A stretch of DNA of 64,000 nt, taken from NCBI GenBank assembly GCA_001897155.1, contig MKSF01000010.1, positions 49,728-113,727 on the forward strand, given 5' to 3'. Origin of the DNA: Bacteroidetes bacterium 47-18. GTDB lineage: Bacteria > Bacteroidota > Bacteroidia > Chitinophagales > Chitinophagaceae. The position numbers were made by a program, and so were the translations under genes. The notes below the pieces were generated by a model that did no database searches, was not told where the DNA came from, and saw only the letters and a program-made list of their open reading frames with translations. Of this stretch, positions 61,474 to 64,000 are shown piece after piece; position 1 is the first letter of the stretch, and every line of letters starts with the position of its first letter.

Positions 61474-62502
61474 ATGGAAACGAGTATTTTAGACCTTCAT
61501 CCCGGGCTTGTCTGGGGCTTCGCCATCACGGTCATCATTATGCTGATGCTGGACCTGGGTGTATTTAATAAAAAAAGCCACGTGGTCACTTCCAAGGAAG
61601 CCACTATCTGGTCCGTAGTGTGGATCTCGCTGGCCATGATCTTTTCGGGCGTGGTATACTGGGTGTTTAACCAGGACGCCGGCGGTCATGAGCTGGCTAT
61701 TGAGAAATTCACACAATTCCAGGCGGCTTACTGGATAGAGAAGGCCTTATCGGTAGATAACCTTTTTGTATTCATCCTGGTGTTCTCTTTCTTCAAGGTG
61801 CCCAGGGCGCTGCACCATAAGGTGCTCTTCTGGGGGATCATCGGGGCTCTTGTGTTCCGTGCCATCTTCATCTTTGCAGGCGTGGGCATCATCAATGTGA
61901 CCTACCTGCCGGATATGGAAATATTCGGACGTATGGTAAGCATTAATGTCGTGCTGACCTTATTCGGCCTGTTCCTTATCTATGCCGGTATCAAATCCTG
62001 GGGCGGTGGCGATGACGACGAGGAAAAAGATTTCAGCAATTCTGCTGGGGCACGGCTGGTAAAGCGCCTGTACAAGGTAAGCGATAATTATGACGGCGAT
62101 AAATTTTTCACCATACAAAACGGTGTCAGGATCGCTACCCCTCTCCTGGTGGTGGTTGCGGTGATCGAGTTCACAGACGTATTGTTCGCCGTGGATTCCA
62201 TCCCTGCCATCTTCGCCATTTCCAAGGATCCGTTTATATTATATACCTCCAATATATTCGCCATACTCGGGCTGCGTTCGCTGTACTTCCTGCTTTCGAA
62301 CTTTATCCATATGTTCAGCAAGCTGCCATACGGCCTGTCTATCATCCTGACCTTTATCGGCGTAAAGATGATCATTTCACCCTGGTATCATATCTCATCA
62401 CCGGTATCCTTAGGCATTGTAGGCGGGGTACTGTTATTGTCAGTCATTCTTTCCATTATCTTCCCCGAGAAAAAGGAGGAAAAGACCGAAACAGAGGCAT
62501 AG
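61474..62502 (+). CDS. terC: TerC-family integral membrane protein
   Basis: The 342-residue protein has about nine membrane helices. It carries TerC motifs: YWIEKALSVDNLFVFILVF, EFTDVLFAVDSIPAIFAIS (acids within membrane helices) and SNIFAILGLRSLYFLLSNF. A basic/acidic loop (GGGDDDEEKDF) lies mid-protein. TerC proteins are linked to metal ion transport and export, including manganese, and may be the membrane partner of TerD. It ends the operon, followed by a strong terminator. Confidence 0.93.
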   Translation: METSILDLHPGLVWGFAITVIIMLMLDLGVFNKKSHVVTSKEATIWSVVWISLAMIFSGVVYWVFNQDAGGHELAIEKFTQFQAAYWIEKALSVDNLFVFILVFSFFKVPRALHHKVLFWGIIGALVFRAIFIFAGVGIINVTYLPDMEIFGRMVSINVVLTLFGLFLIYAGIKSWGGGDDDEEKDFSNSAGARLVKRLYKVSDNYDGDKFFTIQNGVRIATPLLVVVAVIEFTDVLFAVDSIPAIFAISKDPFILYTSNIFAILGLRSLYFLLSNFIHMFSKLPYGLSIILTFIGVKMIISPWYHISSPVSLGIVGGVLLLSVILSIIFPEKKEEKTETEA

Positions 62503-62524
62503 CACTCATTATTGATCATTCCAG

Positions 62525-62561
62525 AACGACCGGGCAGCTGTAACAACGTCCGGTCGTTTTT
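62525..62561 (+). terminator. Terminator of the Ter operon
   Basis: A 9-bp stem (AACGACCGG / CCGGTCGTT) with a 16-base loop is followed by TTTTTG, 22 bases after the terC stop codon. Confidence 0.8.
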
Positions 62562-62690
62562 GTTATAGCCCAGGAGAGAGGAAGGTATGCCCAGCTTATA
62601 TCAGAGCAGTAATAACCGTTTTTCCTGAACAACTACACGCTCTGTTTGTTAAAAGTTATAGCAACCTGCATAACTATAAACTACCGTATT

Positions 62691-63401
62691 ATGAAGCATT
62701 TGTCACTCATCTTGTTCCTTTTTCTTTGCTGGAGCTGCGCACAGGTAGATACGGCAGACGAAGAGGCTATCCCCGCTGAAACCACCTTCACCACCGATAT
62801 ACTCCGGGATTTCAGAAAAGATAAGACCGCTGCTGCAAAGAAGTACGGCGGAAAGCTGATAGAGATAGCGGGAACGATAGGTAAGATTAGCCAGCGAAAG
62901 CATAAGACCATAGTAATCCTTCATGACGGCGACCCTAAAAAGGGCAGGACTACCTGTATCTTCAACGATGACCAGGCAGCCGGTATCGCCCGCCTGCAAC
63001 CGGGGAAAATGGTACGTGTAAAAGGTACCGGCGAATATAATACCTCTGATGACTATACCTTAAAAGGCTGTACTGTTGTCTTACCGGTGACCATTCCCGA
63101 ACCGCAGGTGAAATATGAGGTTATCAATCTTACATTCAACCGCAGGAGCAAGGAGGTGCGGGTCGTAGTGGATTCGTCGCTGAATAAATCAGAGTTGCTG
63201 CACCTGGGAGCTTACCTCAAGAACAAAGGTGAGGAATGGTATGATAATTATTCCTGCTTCTTCTACCTGCATACCAATCCCAATACACAGGGCCGTCCAG
63301 ATGCCGCCGTTTCCTACCGGCCAAGGGTGAAGGAAGTCCCGGACCTTGATCTTAAGGGCGAAAAGTTTGAGATATTGTACATTACATACCCGGAAAGGTA
63401 G
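62691..63401 (+). CDS. OB-fold (tRNA_anti-like) lipoprotein
   Basis: I chose the ATG at 62691 (MKHLSLILFLFLCWSC). The 236-residue protein has a lipobox with Cys16 and an OB-fold domain (about residues 45-130, AAKKYGGKLIEIAGTIGKI ... PGKMVRVKGTGEYNT). This looks like the tRNA_anti-like family found in Bacteroidota lipoproteins. The C-terminal 100 residues form a second beta-rich part (YEVINLTFNRRSKEVRVVV). The function is unknown; it should sit in the envelope. It is transcribed alone after the Ter terminator. Confidence 0.78.
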   Translation: MKHLSLILFLFLCWSCAQVDTADEEAIPAETTFTTDILRDFRKDKTAAAKKYGGKLIEIAGTIGKISQRKHKTIVILHDGDPKKGRTTCIFNDDQAAGIARLQPGKMVRVKGTGEYNTSDDYTLKGCTVVLPVTIPEPQVKYEVINLTFNRRSKEVRVVVDSSLNKSELLHLGAYLKNKGEEWYDNYSCFFYLHTNPNTQGRPDAAVSYRPRVKEVPDLDLKGEKFEILYITYPER

Positions 63402-63484
63402 GACCGTAAAAATTATTTATACTTATTCTTCAAGAGAGATTAAAAAAAATCAACAATACAATCAAACATTATTTTCCTATATTT

Positions 63485-63915
63485 CTAAAATACTTTTAAG
63501 CCCTGAATCAGTCCTTCAAAGTATTGCTTTTGTTTAAAGGATGGGATAAATATACTATCAACGATATGTTGCAAAAAAGCATCCGGGTATTTTTCCTTTG
63601 CAATCTCATTGGTTCTAATCATCACTTCCCTGTCAATTTCAAACAGGCATATTAAAATAATTCCGGGAGTACTAACCGAGTCAATATAATAAGCTTCTTG
63701 CAGACCTAATAAATAGCTCGCATACTCATTTATATTAGTAAAAGGTATCAAAGTGGAATCTAAAACAATTTTAATTTCAACATCACTTTTACTATTTTTA
63801 ATAATCTCTAGTTCCTTTTCCAGGGAAAAGTATTCAAAGGAATCAATTAAAGCATTATTGAAATATATTTCATTTATCAATAAAGTCTTATTTATTTTGT
63901 AAATATCCCTAAAAA
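63485..63915 (-). pseudogene. TPM-domain protein truncated by an insertion sequence
   Basis: The minus-strand frame holds a TPM (Psb32) domain: EIKIVLDSTLIPFTNINEYASYLL, then GIILICLFEIDREVMIRTN, then FIPSFKQKQYFEGLIQGL at the C-terminus. No ATG or signal peptide exists at its start; the frame stays open upstream, without a stop, into the insertion sequence at 63916. The N-terminus with the expected signal peptide has probably been cut off by the insertion. A short product starting at TTG 63880 is possible but unlikely to be exported. Confidence 0.65.
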
Positions 63916-64000
63916 TGAGACAGTTTAAAACTAGAGAAATTTATTAATTTTAAACTGTAAAAAGATGAAAAAGACAAGATTCACAGAGACACAAATTGTT
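63916..64000 (+). mobile_element. Left end of an IS3-family insertion sequence (partial)
   Basis: The likely terminal inverted repeat begins TGAGACAGTTTAAAACT. An inverted repeat (AGTTTAAAA / TTTTAAACT) precedes the transposase start. The element continues beyond the window. Confidence 0.7.
63965..64000 (+). CDS. IS3-family transposase OrfA (start only)
   Basis: The first 12 codons read MKKTRFTETQIV, the typical start of the helix-turn-helix OrfA of IS3-family elements. The rest lies outside the window. The assignment rests on this short, characteristic N-terminus. Confidence 0.75.
   Translation, partial: MKKTRFTETQIV

Noticed and set aside
52161..62502. Simple label of tellurite-resistance operon
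   Set aside because: The set of genes fits Ter stress systems generally; resistance to tellurite cannot be read from sequence and the kinase, phosphatase and PRTase genes point to a broader role.

Overview
The window comes from a Bacteroidota chromosome, most likely a Chitinophaga-like or sphingobacterial lineage; the genus is inferred. The signs are six secreted proteins ending in type IX secretion (T9SS) sorting domains, the Bacteroidota promoter signature TAnnTTTG upstream of several genes, RteC and Bacteroidota-type integrase genes, and a lack of clear Shine-Dalgarno sites.

Positions 1 to about 16,696 are the right-hand part of an integrated element. It carries the end of a kdp potassium-uptake operon (kdpB tail, kdpC, an outer-membrane porin, a short KdpD, a separate histidine kinase), an rteC-type regulator, a relaxase that has lost its N-terminus, a minus-strand run of small envelope or lipoprotein genes, a serine recombinase, and two tandem secreted transglutaminase-like proteins. 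The second of these ends in an RHS-type core and a toxin-like C-terminal domain, and a small membrane protein starts one base after it, as expected for an effector and immunity pair. The element ends with a tyrosine integrase next to a 3' half of tRNA-Phe, the expected right attachment site.

Positions 16.7 to 30 kb hold large T9SS cargo genes: a glycine-rich adhesin-like protein, an alpha/beta hydrolase, a spherulin-4-like TIM-barrel protein and a metzincin protease with a beta-helix. Positions 30 to 52 kb are mostly housekeeping: greA, purE, an SDR oxidoreductase, a DsbA-like lipoprotein opposite an HxlR regulator, aconitase, an ABC-F protein, three identical tRNA-Val genes, murB/holA/exonuclease, an SPFH protein, two tandem T9SS paralogues, a HIT protein, a bifunctional-nuclease-family protein and a TonB-like protein. 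A degenerate intergenic repeat of about 150 bp recurs in this part.

Positions 52.1 to 62.5 kb form one co-directional Ter-type operon of twelve genes: three TerD-family proteins, a HAD hydrolase, a phosphoribosyltransferase, a small membrane protein, three VWA (TerY-like) proteins, a PP2C phosphatase, a Ser/Thr kinase with a zinc ribbon, and TerC. It looks like a membrane-linked, calcium- or metal-sensing phospho-signalling system joined to a small nucleotide-metabolite module. It is the most interesting system in the window. The window closes with an OB-fold lipoprotein and a TPM-domain gene cut by an IS3-type element that runs off the end.
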